Below, one piece after another: positions 9,021 to 16,126 of a DNA stretch of 64,000 nucleotides. Origin of the DNA: Paenibacillus sp. V4I3 (GTDB lineage: Bacteria > Bacillota > Bacilli > Paenibacillales > NBRC-103111). How positions within the stretch are numbered: the first letter of the stretch is position 1; every line of letters begins with the position of its first letter. A program made the translations under genes and the position numbers. The stretch is taken from the NCBI RefSeq assembly GCF_030817215.1, contig NZ_JAUSZA010000001.1, positions 5,740,501 to 5,804,500 of the forward strand, read 5' to 3'. The notes beneath the pieces are model-generated. The model saw only the letters and a program-made list of their open reading frames with translations. It was not told where the DNA came from and searched no databases.

Positions 9021-9325
9021 TAAAAAAGAGGCTGTATGAGCAGCCCCTTAGATTTGTCTGATTTTTTTGGAAAAGCAGACTACTATATTTTTCTCCTGTT
9101 CATGGTAGCCGTATGAACAAAAGGAACTGAATGTCTTGAAAAAGACATACACTTCGTTTTGCTCATAAAGAGCTGGGGCATCAAACCCCACCTCACACCA
9201 CACCCCTGACGCTTAACGTCTAAGATCAACGATCTGATCCACAGCATGATCGAGTCCTACATATGATAAAGGTACAGTAGGTATCACCTGAGCAGTATTG
9301 CTCTTTGTGATTCCACTGTACCTGA
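9021..9325 (-). ncRNA. Predicted structured phage RNA (~305 nt)
   Basis: The 592-bp gap 8892-9483 has no convincing gene. Its middle holds a promoter followed by stacked hairpins. H1 (9270-9323) is a long hairpin: outer 9 bp AGGTACAGT/ACTGTACCT, an 8-bp stem with one mismatch, and an inner 5-bp GAGCA/TGCTC. Next are H2 (9223-9235, 5 bp), H3 (9208-9220, 4 bp), H4 (9174-9190, TGGGG/CCCCA), H5 (9161-9173, GCTC/GAGC), H6 (9131-9148, 7 bp, 4-nt loop), H7 (9097-9119, 7 bp) and a GTCTG/CAGAC pair (9056-9080). The end is a terminator hairpin (9028-9047) with a T run to 9022. Orientation follows the promoter and terminator. No known RNA family was recognised. Confidence 0.6.
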
Positions 9326-9330
9326 ATTAA

Positions 9331-9360
9331 AGTATCAAATTATTACTAAATTTCACTCAA
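9331..9360 (-). promoter_or_regulatory. SigA-type promoter of the structured RNA
   Basis: On the - strand -35 TTGAGT (9355-9360) and -10 GATACT (9331-9336) are separated by 18 bp. Transcription would start near 9325, immediately before the first hairpin at 9323. This match of start site and structure supports the RNA call. Confidence 0.55.
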
Positions 9361-9483
9361 ATTACCGTCAAAATCAGAATCATTTCACATTGCATCTACT
9401 TATTCTATACATATCCAGCCCTTATTCAAGTGCAAAAATATTATTTCTCTTGTTTCTCTAAAGCAAATGCTTCACTTTTTTAA

Positions 9484-11007
9484 TTATAAGTACAAATTAG
9501 CCATTTCAAATAGTTTATGGAATGCGATATCTTCTGTTTGAAGTTCTAATCCTTCTTTAAGAAGGTCCCAGGTAAATGTTACAAATAGATACTGAATTTT
9601 GTTTGCAGTTGTTATATGACCTGAAATAAAGGTCTCAATCAGTTTAATTATGGCTTCTGGACTAGTAGTATTTAGTAAAGGGATAGAAACTTTTTTTACA
9701 TCCAAAGGTAACATGTATAAAAGCATTATAAAAAAGTCAATCTCACGATGTTCGCCAGCTCGTGTTAATTTATCGAAACTTTCTGAATTCCATTTTAAAT
9801 ATGGTATATTAATAACTTTTTCATTTATTAGATTGACAAGTCCTACTTGGGTATTAGATTTAACTTGAATATTTTCGCTACTATATTCTTCTTTAACTTT
9901 TCCCATCTTCGATTGATAATCAAACATTTCATTAAAAATTTCTTTTTCAAATTCAAACAGTATTAGAATATATAGCGTATATATGACCTGTAAAGGCTCG
10001 TGTCTCGAAAAATTTTGAGGAATCAGCTTATATTCCAATCCATTACTTTTATGTTTGTTTACTCGGTTAAGTTCACACAAAAATAAATATTTATTAAAAA
10101 TTTTTTTGATTTTTCTAGGGTTATTGAAATTAATATGTCCAAGAAATTCTTTTATTAAATTGCCAGTCTTTTCTGACATTTTATCAAAGTCATTCACTTT
10201 AATTAGGAAGTCTTCTATTAATTTATCTAACTCATATGTTGTAGGCATATGAAAAGTTACATCAAATATTTTTTCTAGATATTCTTCAGCAGTAATGTGA
10301 TTGTTGTATTTAATATTTATCGCTTTACTTACAGCCTTTTTATCTATCCCACTAAAATATACTATTTTGTTTGTATCTGTAAAAAAATGTTTTATAGATG
10401 ATAAAAGATTTAAAACATTGCTAGGCTCACATCTATCTAGATCATCAATAAAAATCAATAATTTCTTATTAGTTATCTCATAATATTTCTCAATTATTCT
10501 GTTAAATTTATTATTAAAACTCTGCACTTCGCTATAAAATGATTTTTTTTCATACATTTCTTTCGTTTGAGAGAAAGCCTTACTAGTCGATATTTTAGCT
10601 CCTGGCAATGATATGTCAGTATTAAGAATTATATTTTTGCCTAGTGAGAATAGCTTTCTTGCAGCAGATTTGGTTTCATCTATAAAAGTATGTAATATAT
10701 CTTTTTCCTTTTCTATCTGATCCATAATAGCTTCTAATAGAGAAAGTGAGAGATTCGAGTCATATTCATATTTCCATGCCTCGAAAAAAATAACAGAGTA
10801 GTTTTCGATTTCACTTTGTAAATATCTCATAACTGAAGTTTTACCACTACCCCAAGTTCCATACAATGCTATCATGTTATTTTCTTTGAAATAGTCCATT
10901 CTAACATCAAGGATGCTCTTTATAGTTCTTGACTTAAAATATGTTCCAAACATATCAGAACTGCTGTTTAAATCGAATGGTCGATTACTATAAATTGTTT
11001 CCACCAA
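9484..11007 (-). CDS. KAP-family P-loop NTPase (prophage cargo)
   Basis: This 507-residue protein has the KAP NTPase signature: Walker A GTWGSGKTS (50-58), FFEAWKY shortly after (about 74-80), Walker B LLIFIDDLDRCEP (about 183-195) and a sensor-like YFSGID. KAP proteins include PifA, which excludes phage T7, so a role in excluding other phages is plausible but inferred. Unlike many KAPs, no transmembrane segment was found between the Walker motifs. The gene is markedly AT-rich and sits between the late regulator and the late operon, a common cargo slot. TTG at 11007 or the next codon GTG is the start, behind GAGGT. Confidence 0.85.
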   Translation of the reverse strand: MVETIYSNRPFDLNSSSDMFGTYFKSRTIKSILDVRMDYFKENNMIALYGTWGSGKTSVMRYLQSEIENYSVIFFEAWKYEYDSNLSLSLLEAIMDQIEKEKDILHTFIDETKSAARKLFSLGKNIILNTDISLPGAKISTSKAFSQTKEMYEKKSFYSEVQSFNNKFNRIIEKYYEITNKKLLIFIDDLDRCEPSNVLNLLSSIKHFFTDTNKIVYFSGIDKKAVSKAINIKYNNHITAEEYLEKIFDVTFHMPTTYELDKLIEDFLIKVNDFDKMSEKTGNLIKEFLGHINFNNPRKIKKIFNKYLFLCELNRVNKHKSNGLEYKLIPQNFSRHEPLQVIYTLYILILFEFEKEIFNEMFDYQSKMGKVKEEYSSENIQVKSNTQVGLVNLINEKVINIPYLKWNSESFDKLTRAGEHREIDFFIMLLYMLPLDVKKVSIPLLNTTSPEAIIKLIETFISGHITTANKIQYLFVTFTWDLLKEGLELQTEDIAFHKLFEMANLYL

Positions 11008-11078
11008 TAAATACCTCTTCTCATCTGTTTTGCAATCTTTCCATATTCTACAAGATTTATTCTATTCCTCCTTTCGGT

Positions 11079-11093
11079 TTTCCTGCAAATTAT
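11079..11093. repeat. 15-nt element shared with cargo gene upstream region
   Basis: TTTCCTGCAAATTAT here is identical to 7628-7642. Both copies lie upstream of a - strand cargo gene, in the same orientation. On the - strand this copy also supplies a possible -35 (TTGCAG) 18 bp from TAGAAT. Confidence 0.45.
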
Positions 11094-11195
11094 GATTCTT
11101 GTTCCTTCATATTTTATTCCGCTTTATTTTTCATTTATTTCGCACGATAATATTAATAATCCAGCCTTTTGCATACTTCATCTATAATCGTCTCT

Positions 11196-11597
11196 TTAAC
11201 AGCTTTTATAGCTTTCGAATTCATCCCATAACTTAAATGTTTGAGCTATGGATTCAATACCTTTCTCAATGTACCGGTCGATAGTGCTTTCACTCATAAT
11301 ACTTTTAAACCGTAAAATGGTGGTTTTACGGTTATTTCCTTTAAGGAATCTAAAATCAATAATACGTCTTGTATCATTATCGATAATTAAATCAGCTGCT
11401 TTCTCAATGTTGGATTTTACCTTAATAGCTTCTTTCAGTATTTCACTTCCCTCGCTTAGGTTATTGGTTTCGAATCCCTCAACATCTGCTTTTAACTTCA
11501 TATATCTGGAAAGCAAATATCTTGTTCGCACAATGTCAGCAGCGTTCGCTTCTGGAAATAATGAAAATTGATCTACATCAGATTCAGCTACCATCAT
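11196..11597 (-). CDS. ArpU/RinA-like late transcription regulator
   Basis: This 133-residue protein has an N-terminal DQFSLFPEA segment, a charged helical middle and a C-terminal region resembling a sigma-70 region-4/HTH fold (YRF-type positions, SESTIDRYIEKGIESIA). This architecture and its place at the end of the early region fit the ArpU/RinA group, which activates late phage genes. It is assigned by pattern and context, not by a diagnostic motif. A perfect 10-bp inverted repeat lies inside the gene (11308-11333). Confidence 0.6.
   Translation of the reverse strand: MMVAESDVDQFSLFPEANAADIVRTRYLLSRYMKLKADVEGFETNNLSEGSEILKEAIKVKSNIEKAADLIIDNDTRRIIDFRFLKGNNRKTTILRFKSIMSESTIDRYIEKGIESIAQTFKLWDEFESYKSC
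11308..11333. repeat. Intragenic perfect inverted repeat
   Basis: AACCGTAAAA and TTTTACGGTT flank a TGGTGG spacer inside the late-regulator gene. A 10-bp perfect stem within coding sequence is unusual and could be an mRNA hairpin or a binding site. Confidence 0.5.
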
Positions 11598-11598
11598 A

Positions 11599-11690
11599 TT
11601 CTCACACCCCGCTGTATATGTTATAATCGGTGTAAGAAATCAAATAATCCTCTGCGAGCCCTGCCAAGGTATACACGCAGAGGATTTTTA
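11599..11690 (+). ncRNA. Candidate short + strand RNA (promoter plus hairpin)
   Basis: On the + strand an extended -10 TGTTATAAT (TATAAT at 11622-11627) lies 17 bp after TTCTCA (11599-11604, 4 of 6 -35 matches). Transcription would start near 11634. A perfect 11-bp stem AATCCTCTGCG/CGCAGAGGATT with a 19-nt loop (11646-11686) follows, and then a T-rich run. The product would be a terminated RNA of about 55 nt running against the genes on both sides. The same hairpin could instead end the early - strand operon, although its T run on that strand is weak. Confidence 0.4.
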
Positions 11691-11693
11691 TTA

Positions 11694-11921
11694 TTAGCAA
11701 ACTCTTTCTAGTATCTTCTCTTTAAAATCGTTATATATAAGGATGAGCTCTTCATCACCACAACTAAGTATTTGCTCCTCACTTGTAGCTCCGTAAAAAC
11801 GGACTAATGCTTCTATTACTTTATTGGCTTGTTCCTGTGTCAGTTTCTCGTCTTCAATGATGTTAGTAACAATATATAACGATACTGCTGAATTAAATTT
11901 ATCTTCTGAGTTTAACTTCAA
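11694..11921 (-). CDS. Small phage protein of unknown function
   Basis: The longest frame starts with TTG at 11981. A TTG at 11919-11921, preceded by AAAGGGGAAG at normal spacing, is a better start and gives about 75 residues. The product is acidic and helical (KLTQEQANKVIEALVRFYG, then EEQILSCGDEELILIYND). No family recognised. It is the last gene of the early - strand block before the late regulator. Confidence 0.6.
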   Translation of the reverse strand: MKLNSEDKFNSAVSLYIVTNIIEDEKLTQEQANKVIEALVRFYGATSEEQILSCGDEELILIYNDFKEKILERVC

Positions 11922-12042
11922 CTTAACTTCCCCTTTCCTTTCTTGTAACCCACCCAAAAGCGCTACTCTGGCTATTCTCAATGGGCCTCTGTCGATTTAG
12001 TGGCCTTTTTGCTTAATGTATTTCAGTATTCATTGTGATACT

Positions 12043-12327
12043 TCATGCTGAATGAATCTGAATCCCTTCGTGCTCGAGGACTTTCCACAACTCGCATAAG
12101 GTCATGTCTTCAACTTTTTTTTCTTGCCTAATACTAACAACTGGCTCTTGGATAAACCCGTAATCTGGAAGGGCACTGTACTCTACATACACACTACCAA
12201 CAACGGTTTGCTTATTTACGTCTGCTAGCCGCATAAACGCTCCAGGCAAAACAACAATGGATTGCTTACTGTAATGAACTATAAAATTTTCATTCCTATC
12301 TTTTTCAAATGAAATTAATACTTGCAT
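12043..12327 (-). CDS. Small phage protein of unknown function
   Basis: About 94 residues; the ATG at 12327 has GGAGG at 8 nt, and an in-frame ATG lies two codons earlier at 12333. Alternating hydrophobic positions suggest beta structure in the first 75 residues, followed by a short helix (EDMTLCELWKVLEHEG). No family recognised. Confidence 0.65.
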   Translation of the reverse strand: MQVLISFEKDRNENFIVHYSKQSIVVLPGAFMRLADVNKQTVVGSVYVEYSALPDYGFIQEPVVSIRQEKKVEDMTLCELWKVLEHEGIQIHSA

Positions 12328-12368
12328 ATCCATTCCCTCCTATTGGTGAATTTATGGTATGGTCTTCA

Positions 12369-12521
12369 TCAATCCATGCAAAAGTAACCTTTTCCGATCC
12401 TCTCCACATCATCCTCCGTTGCAGGTGCAATAATGAAGGGGCGTCCTTGGAGGTATATTACTTCCTCGTCGCCTTCCTTGATGCTTAGAATAAACTCTTC
12501 ATATAGTTTTATAGCTGTCAT
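12369..12521 (-). CDS. 50-residue phage protein
   Basis: ATG at 12519-12521 follows GGAGGAAGT. The 50-residue product begins MTAIKLYEEFILSIKEGDE and ends KGYFCMD. The acidic composition, strong ribosome binding site and its place in the early gene string make it credible. No function recognised. It overlaps the preceding 20-codon frame by 4 bp (ATGA). Confidence 0.6.
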   Translation of the reverse strand: MTAIKLYEEFILSIKEGDEEVIYLQGRPFIIAPATEDDVERIGKGYFCMD

Positions 12522-12580
12522 ACTTCCTCCTGGATGTAATCATCAATTGTTGCTTGATTTTCTTCGTAGTATTCTTCCAT
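12518..12580 (-). CDS. Possible 20-residue peptide
   Basis: ATG at 12578-12580 follows a GAGGG site and encodes MEEYYEENQATIDDYIQEEV. Its stop overlaps the next start as ATGA, a sign of translational coupling. Its length makes the call tentative. Confidence 0.35.
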   Translation of the reverse strand: MEEYYEENQATIDDYIQEEV

Positions 12581-12598
12581 GCGATAACCCTCGTAACC

Positions 12599-12832
12599 TT
12601 AAGCTGGCATCCTTCTCCCAAATACACCATTGGGGCGATTCTTGATCAGTCCTCTTCGAGCTCGGTCCATAATGAGCAATGCAATTTCATCCGCATCTCG
12701 GTCAAATGATTTGGCAATGTCCTCTATGCTCAGACCTTCATTCCACATGGAATCGAAAGCTAACACATCCCGTTCATCCCAAATCATATTGACATCCTCA
12801 CAGGCTATGTATATCTTTAAACGCTCCAGCAT
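12599..12832 (-). CDS. Small HTH-like phage protein
   Basis: The ATG at 12832 has GAGGTG at normal spacing; the longest frame starts three codons earlier at GTG 12841. The 77-residue product contains a likely helix-turn-helix (LSIEDIAKSFDRDADEIALL) followed by MDRARRGLI and a GVFG tail. This pattern is common in small early proteins of Bacillales phages. The DNA-binding role is inferred. Confidence 0.65.
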   Translation of the reverse strand: MLERLKIYIACEDVNMIWDERDVLAFDSMWNEGLSIEDIAKSFDRDADEIALLIMDRARRGLIKNRPNGVFGRRMPA

Positions 12833-12842
12833 GTCATTCACC

Positions 12843-13001
12843 TCAATCAGTCTTATTGATGACTTTCATCGTACCTGTTGCTCGGTGAATCAGGACTATT
12901 TCGTTAGAAGTATCACGTTCAACTAACCAGTTTTTAGTGTTCCATCCCATTTGTTCAATTAGCTTTTTCTGTTTCAAATTTGGACTCGTTCCTTGTTTCA
13001 T
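12843..13001 (-). CDS. DUF6906-like 52-residue phage protein
   Basis: ATG at 12999-13001 follows AAAGGATA and overlaps the preceding stop by one base. The 52-residue product has the pattern KQGTSPNLKQKKLI, then MGWNTKNWLVERDT, then a strand pair ending HRATGTMKVI. This matches what I recall of the DUF6906 family of small Bacillales phage and host proteins. Function unknown. Confidence 0.7.
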   Translation of the reverse strand: MKQGTSPNLKQKKLIEQMGWNTKNWLVERDTSNEIVLIHRATGTMKVINKTD

Positions 13002-13315
13002 TATCCTTTCGCCTCCGCATATGCTATTTCTAGAAGCTGACTGATAACTGCAGCAAAGGGTTTTAAATATTCAGCTGACATATCGTCAAAAAACTGCTTG
13101 TCCGGCCAATCACCATCATCCTCTAAGAGCGGAACTAGTTTGATGACATTTGGATTCCACTGAATCACTGTACCTATGCTTCGCATCGTCCATAGCCGTT
13201 TTTGCAAGAGGATTGATCTTTCTTTGTGTTCAGGATCAAGGATGATAAGGAGTAACCTACGCCATACACGATGGTCTGGAAGATATGGACGCGGATCAGT
13301 AAACATATCATTCAT
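13001..13315 (-). CDS. Small phage protein of unknown function
   Basis: A 104-residue protein whose ATG overlaps the stop of the replication gene as ATGA, so the two are translationally coupled. It has a basic, hydrophobic middle (VWRRLLLIILDPEHKERS, then LLQKRLWTMRSIGTV) and an alanine-rich C-terminal helix. The coupling suggests a replication accessory role, which is inference; no helicase-loader motif is visible. Confidence 0.6.
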   Translation of the reverse strand: MNDMFTDPRPYLPDHRVWRRLLLIILDPEHKERSILLQKRLWTMRSIGTVIQWNPNVIKLVPLLEDDGDWPDKQFFDDMSAEYLKPFAAVISQLLEIAYAEAKG

Positions 13316-14289
13316 ACTACGACTGGCTTATTCAATTTGTCGTCTAGACTTTTAGCCTTTTCACGAGCCTTAGCTAGCTCTTCATCAGATAACCGAGAAG
13401 CAGGTGTGCTGTCTGGCAATATTCCTTGAATACGCGGCTTACTGCTCTTACCTGACCGATATGACGATGGACCTTTGCCCATTTGAATAACTTTCGGGGG
13501 TACTTCATGTTTAGCTAGTTGAGCCTTCCACATATCATCAATAGCTTTTTCGTAATATTTAAACGTACTTGGAATCCTAAATCCTACTCCTTCTTTGTCA
13601 TCTTCACGGCTTCGCTTTTCTTCGAAAATCGTTTTCATTGCCGATACAATGAATTCTACGGTAGGTATGTTTGCAATAAGTCCATTCATACTCTTGTAAT
13701 CACTCTGTCTTAACTGTGTTGGAATCTTTCCGTGAAGATCACAAAAGGCATCTTGCAAAATAATTAACGAGTTTGAAACTTCGACCTGAGCAGTAATAAT
13801 ATTTTCTTTAAAAGCTTGTTTTAAAAGATTTATTTCTTGAGTGGTGGATTCACCACTACTAGAAATGGTAGATTCACCACTACCCCGCATGGTATTTTCA
13901 CCATTAATGGTTGATTCACCAGTGGTAGCTTCACCACTGGTAGCTTCACCATCTATGGTAGATTTACCACTGGTGATTTCACACAACCATTCATCGTAGT
14001 TCTTGTTAAATCCGAGTACTCTTACGGTGCTTTCCGGTACTGATTCAAGTATGATTTTCCTGTCCAAAAGCTTTTTTAATTCCCTTTGCACCTGTCGGCG
14101 GTCACCATCCACAGCTTTAGACAAAAACCCCATTGAAAAAGCATGGGACTTCCGCTTAAAGCCATATGTAAACCTTAGAACAGCAAGAACGATCCGATGC
14201 TGGGTTGCGTTTAGCTTTGTTTGGTACAGTTGTTCAAGAACTACGTTGGCAATGGCCGTATAACCATTTTCAAGCTGCACGTCAGCCAT
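13312..14289 (-). CDS. Lambda O-like phage replication initiator
   Basis: The ATG at 14287-14289 has GGAGGG at 7 nt and is preferred over the longest frame (14304); it gives about 325 residues. The N-terminus (GYTAIANVVLEQLYQTKLNA, then TQHRIVLAVLRFTYGF) has the winged-helix pattern of the phage O-protein N-terminal domain, which binds origin iterons. A low-complexity linker of GE(S/A)T units (about 140-180) separates it from a helical C-terminal domain. The DNA encoding the linker holds eight iterons, so the gene probably carries its own origin as lambda O does. No separate helicase loader was recognised. Confidence 0.85.
   Translation of the reverse strand: MADVQLENGYTAIANVVLEQLYQTKLNATQHRIVLAVLRFTYGFKRKSHAFSMGFLSKAVDGDRRQVQRELKKLLDRKIILESVPESTVRVLGFNKNYDEWLCEITSGKSTIDGEATSGEATTGESTINGENTMRGSGESTISSSGESTTQEINLLKQAFKENIITAQVEVSNSLIILQDAFCDLHGKIPTQLRQSDYKSMNGLIANIPTVEFIVSAMKTIFEEKRSREDDKEGVGFRIPSTFKYYEKAIDDMWKAQLAKHEVPPKVIQMGKGPSSYRSGKSSKPRIQGILPDSTPASRLSDEELAKAREKAKSLDDKLNKPVVV
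13842..13984 (-). repeat. Iteron array inside the replication gene, probable phage origin
   Basis: Seven 14-bp copies fit TGGTNNNTTYACCA: 13842-13855, 13866-13879, 13890-13903, 13908-13921, 13923-13936, 13938-13951 and 13956-13969. A degenerate eighth lies at 13971-13984. Start-to-start distances are 24, 24, 18, 15, 15, 18 and 15 bp. Each copy is itself a partial palindrome (TGGT...ACCA). The repeats encode the GE(S/A)T units, always with GGT for Gly and ACC for Thr, which suggests selection on the DNA as well as on the protein. Confidence 0.75.
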
Positions 14290-14371
14290 AATCTGTCCCT
14301 CCAAGCTTGTGCATCAATGCCTTCTGAGCATCAGCTGCGATATTTTATAGAATTCACAACACGCAAACACG

Positions 14372-14602
14372 TTAGAACCACGTCCCATCCAAACAATAAT
14401 GCCACCAGTCACCGTTCTTGAAATAAACCTTTAGACAACGCTCCTTCATGTCCCACTTGATTTCTTTTAATTGATCGAGCTTATGCTGCTTCTCGGTTCC
14501 CATAGCATTTGAATGCATGGTATATGCACGTTTAAATAAGTTCTGTTGAAGTTCCGTTAAGTTTCTATAGCCTTTTGCTTTTATAACTGGATTCTTAGGC
14601 AT
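14372..14602 (-). CDS. Small phage protein of unknown function
   Basis: A 76-residue basic protein with a helical first half (KAKGYRNLTELQQNLFKRAY) and a strand-rich end with KVYFKNGDWWHYCLDGTWF. The aromatic C-terminus suggests a compact fold. ATG at 14602 follows GAGG. No family recognised. Confidence 0.65.
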   Translation of the reverse strand: MPKNPVIKAKGYRNLTELQQNLFKRAYTMHSNAMGTEKQHKLDQLKEIKWDMKERCLKVYFKNGDWWHYCLDGTWF

Positions 14603-14608
14603 TGCTTG

Positions 14609-14899
14609 TCACAGCCTCATGATGACTCCCCCCTTGTCTTCCACTGACATGAGCGGTATAATTGATGCACAAATTGTTTTTAAATAGTTTTTCTTGAAAT
14701 AGTCATCGTTCGCCGCGGTGGCTATTTCTGCGTTTACAGGAACCCCATTTTCTCTTAAAATCCGCTGAGTCATTTCAGATATACTTTCCTGAGCTCGATA
14801 GTCAGCTGCCATGCTAATAACTTCCCTTGCTTTCATAATTTTGGTTACATAAACAACACCTGATTTAAATCCTTCATTTTCAAGCATCTTTGCGAACAT
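14609..14899 (-). CDS. Small phage protein of unknown function
   Basis: A 96-residue mostly helical protein; ATG at 14897-14899 follows AAGGAG at 9 nt. The middle contains a run of polar residues (ADYRAQESISEMTQRILREN). It lies in the early operon 7 bp from the next gene. No family recognised. Confidence 0.65.
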   Translation of the reverse strand: MFAKMLENEGFKSGVVYVTKIMKAREVISMAADYRAQESISEMTQRILRENGVPVNAEIATAANDDYFKKNYLKTICASIIPLMSVEDKGGVIMRL

Positions 14900-14915
14900 C
14901 GCATAACACTCCTTT

Positions 14916-15422
14916 TTAATTGAGATAACCCTTCATTTTTAACTCTTGGCGGTGTTCTCGCCATAATCCCATCCAACTAAATCCATACTCCTTACAAAGG
15001 ATTGCGACGTTATGTGTAAGTGCTGTGATTGCTTCGATCTGTTCCATAATGGATACTTTGATAAGCTTAAGGTCGTCCGTGTTTAACTGATCTCTCCGTT
15101 TTGTTATAGGGGTCGCAGCGAGTGCTGCAACTGCTTCGCTGATTTCTTCTATTGTCTTTAAATGAACGCTTGTTTTATGTAAGTCGGCTCCATTTAGCCA
15201 AGGTGAAGATGTACCACCGTTATAATCAATGGAGGCTTCCATGCAGAGTTCAGGCGAGTCGTAGTGTTCTACAAGCTTTTTCATCGTTTCATCATTAGGT
15301 CTGCGTGTTCCGATTTCATATTTGCTGACTGTCGCAGAGCTTACATGTGCAACCTTAGCCGGTCCTTTTTGAGTTTCTCCCCTGCTTAATCTGACTGATT
15401 CAAGTACTTGTCCAAATGACAC
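14916..15422 (-). CDS. XRE-family phage regulator
   Basis: The longest frame starts at TTG 15446, but a GTG at 15420-15422 behind AAAGGAGATG is more likely and gives about 168 residues. The N-terminus is a Cro/CI-type helix-turn-helix (GETQKGPAKVAHVSSATVSK, then YEIGTRRPNDETMKKLVEHY). The C-terminal 90 residues are helical, with an alanine-rich stretch and a tryptophan-containing end, and are not a peptidase domain. It is likely an early regulator or antirepressor-type protein. Its target is unknown. Confidence 0.75.
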   Translation of the reverse strand: MSFGQVLESVRLSRGETQKGPAKVAHVSSATVSKYEIGTRRPNDETMKKLVEHYDSPELCMEASIDYNGGTSSPWLNGADLHKTSVHLKTIEEISEAVAALAATPITKRRDQLNTDDLKLIKVSIMEQIEAITALTHNVAILCKEYGFSWMGLWREHRQELKMKGYLN

Positions 15423-15594
15423 GGTAAAATCATCTCCTTTGTCCAATTTGTGGGATTAAATTTGCCAAATTTTTAGTATATGATATTCTCATAACAACTT
15501 GATGGTTCGGTTGGCTACTAGAACCTCTACAAATGATTCCCCTACCTCCCCATTGCCCACCACCGTACGAGTGGGCTTCCTCCTCACTCATTAA

Positions 15595-15900
15595 TCAGCG
15601 GCTCTTAAGCCATTCATAAAATTCCATTTTCAGTACAAGAACAACCTCACCCTTTTTCCTCTGTTTGTTCAAAATAGGAAAGTTAGGATCATTGGTCCAT
15701 TCCGTTACCTTCGACTTACTCACATCACACAACTGCATGATATGGGAGATCCGCAGCACCTCCGGATACTCATTGTTCAAGCGGAGCTCCGAAAGCTGTA
15801 ATTCCAATTTTTCATTCCTCTCTGCCAAGTCAGCTGCTAATCTTAATGCTGCAGAAAGACTCTTCGGTGATTGAAAATCTATTTTCAATGCAATATTCAT
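15595..15900 (-). CDS. Excisionase/MerR-like DNA-binding protein
   Basis: The ATG at 15898-15900 has GGAGG at 6 nt; the longest frame starts two codons earlier. Residues 1-45 form a likely coiled coil (LRLAADLAERNEKLELQLSE). Residues 50-100 look like an excisionase-type winged HTH (ISHIMQLCDVSKSKVTEW, then NFPILN and EFYEWLKS). It could be the prophage excisionase or an early regulator. It is not adjacent to the integrase, so this stays open. Confidence 0.6.
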   Translation of the reverse strand: MNIALKIDFQSPKSLSAALRLAADLAERNEKLELQLSELRLNNEYPEVLRISHIMQLCDVSKSKVTEWTNDPNFPILNKQRKKGEVVLVLKMEFYEWLKSR

Positions 15901-15944
15901 TGTCAACCTCCCTCATAATTTTCCTAGTGCCTTGCTGCTATTGT

Positions 15945-16040
15945 TTATATTGCTTCGAGTATATTTCGTTGATATTCGATTGTAGTGGTAACCGCGGCGA
16001 CTTCCTTAAGATCTGACTCTTCACTAAAATGCTGAATCAT
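15945..16040 (-). CDS. Possible 31-residue phage protein
   Basis: ATG at 16038-16040 opens a 31-codon frame (MIQHFSEESDLKEVAAVTTT and 11 more residues). No strong ribosome binding site was found, but it begins directly after the stop of the next upstream small frame, so it may be translationally coupled. Confidence 0.35.
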   Translation of the reverse strand: MIQHFSEESDLKEVAAVTTTIEYQRNILEAI

Positions 16041-16045
16041 TCTTA

Positions 16046-16123
16046 TTACTTTTTGATCTTGCCCGACATTTTTTCTTTGAATGACATGGCTGCCTCTTTG
16101 TAGTTTTCAAAGGCTCGCTTCAA
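16046..16123 (-). CDS. Possible 25-residue basic peptide
   Basis: A TTG start at 16121-16123 has GAGGTG at 9 nt, inside the end of the Cro-like gene. The product, after the initiator KRAFENYKEAAMSFKEKMSG plus KIKK, is strongly basic and helical. Confidence 0.4.
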   Translation of the reverse strand: MKRAFENYKEAAMSFKEKMSGKIKK

Positions 16124-16126
16124 GAT

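Noticed and set aside
9098..9164. 27-codon - strand ORF (starts MSKTKCMSFS) in the structured RNA
   Set aside because: No good ribosome binding site or membrane helix; the hairpins cover it. A type I toxin was considered, but the peptide is not hydrophobic.
15562..15588. Hairpin GCCCAC/GTGGGC as terminator
   Set aside because: No T run follows on either strand, so it is not reported as a terminator.
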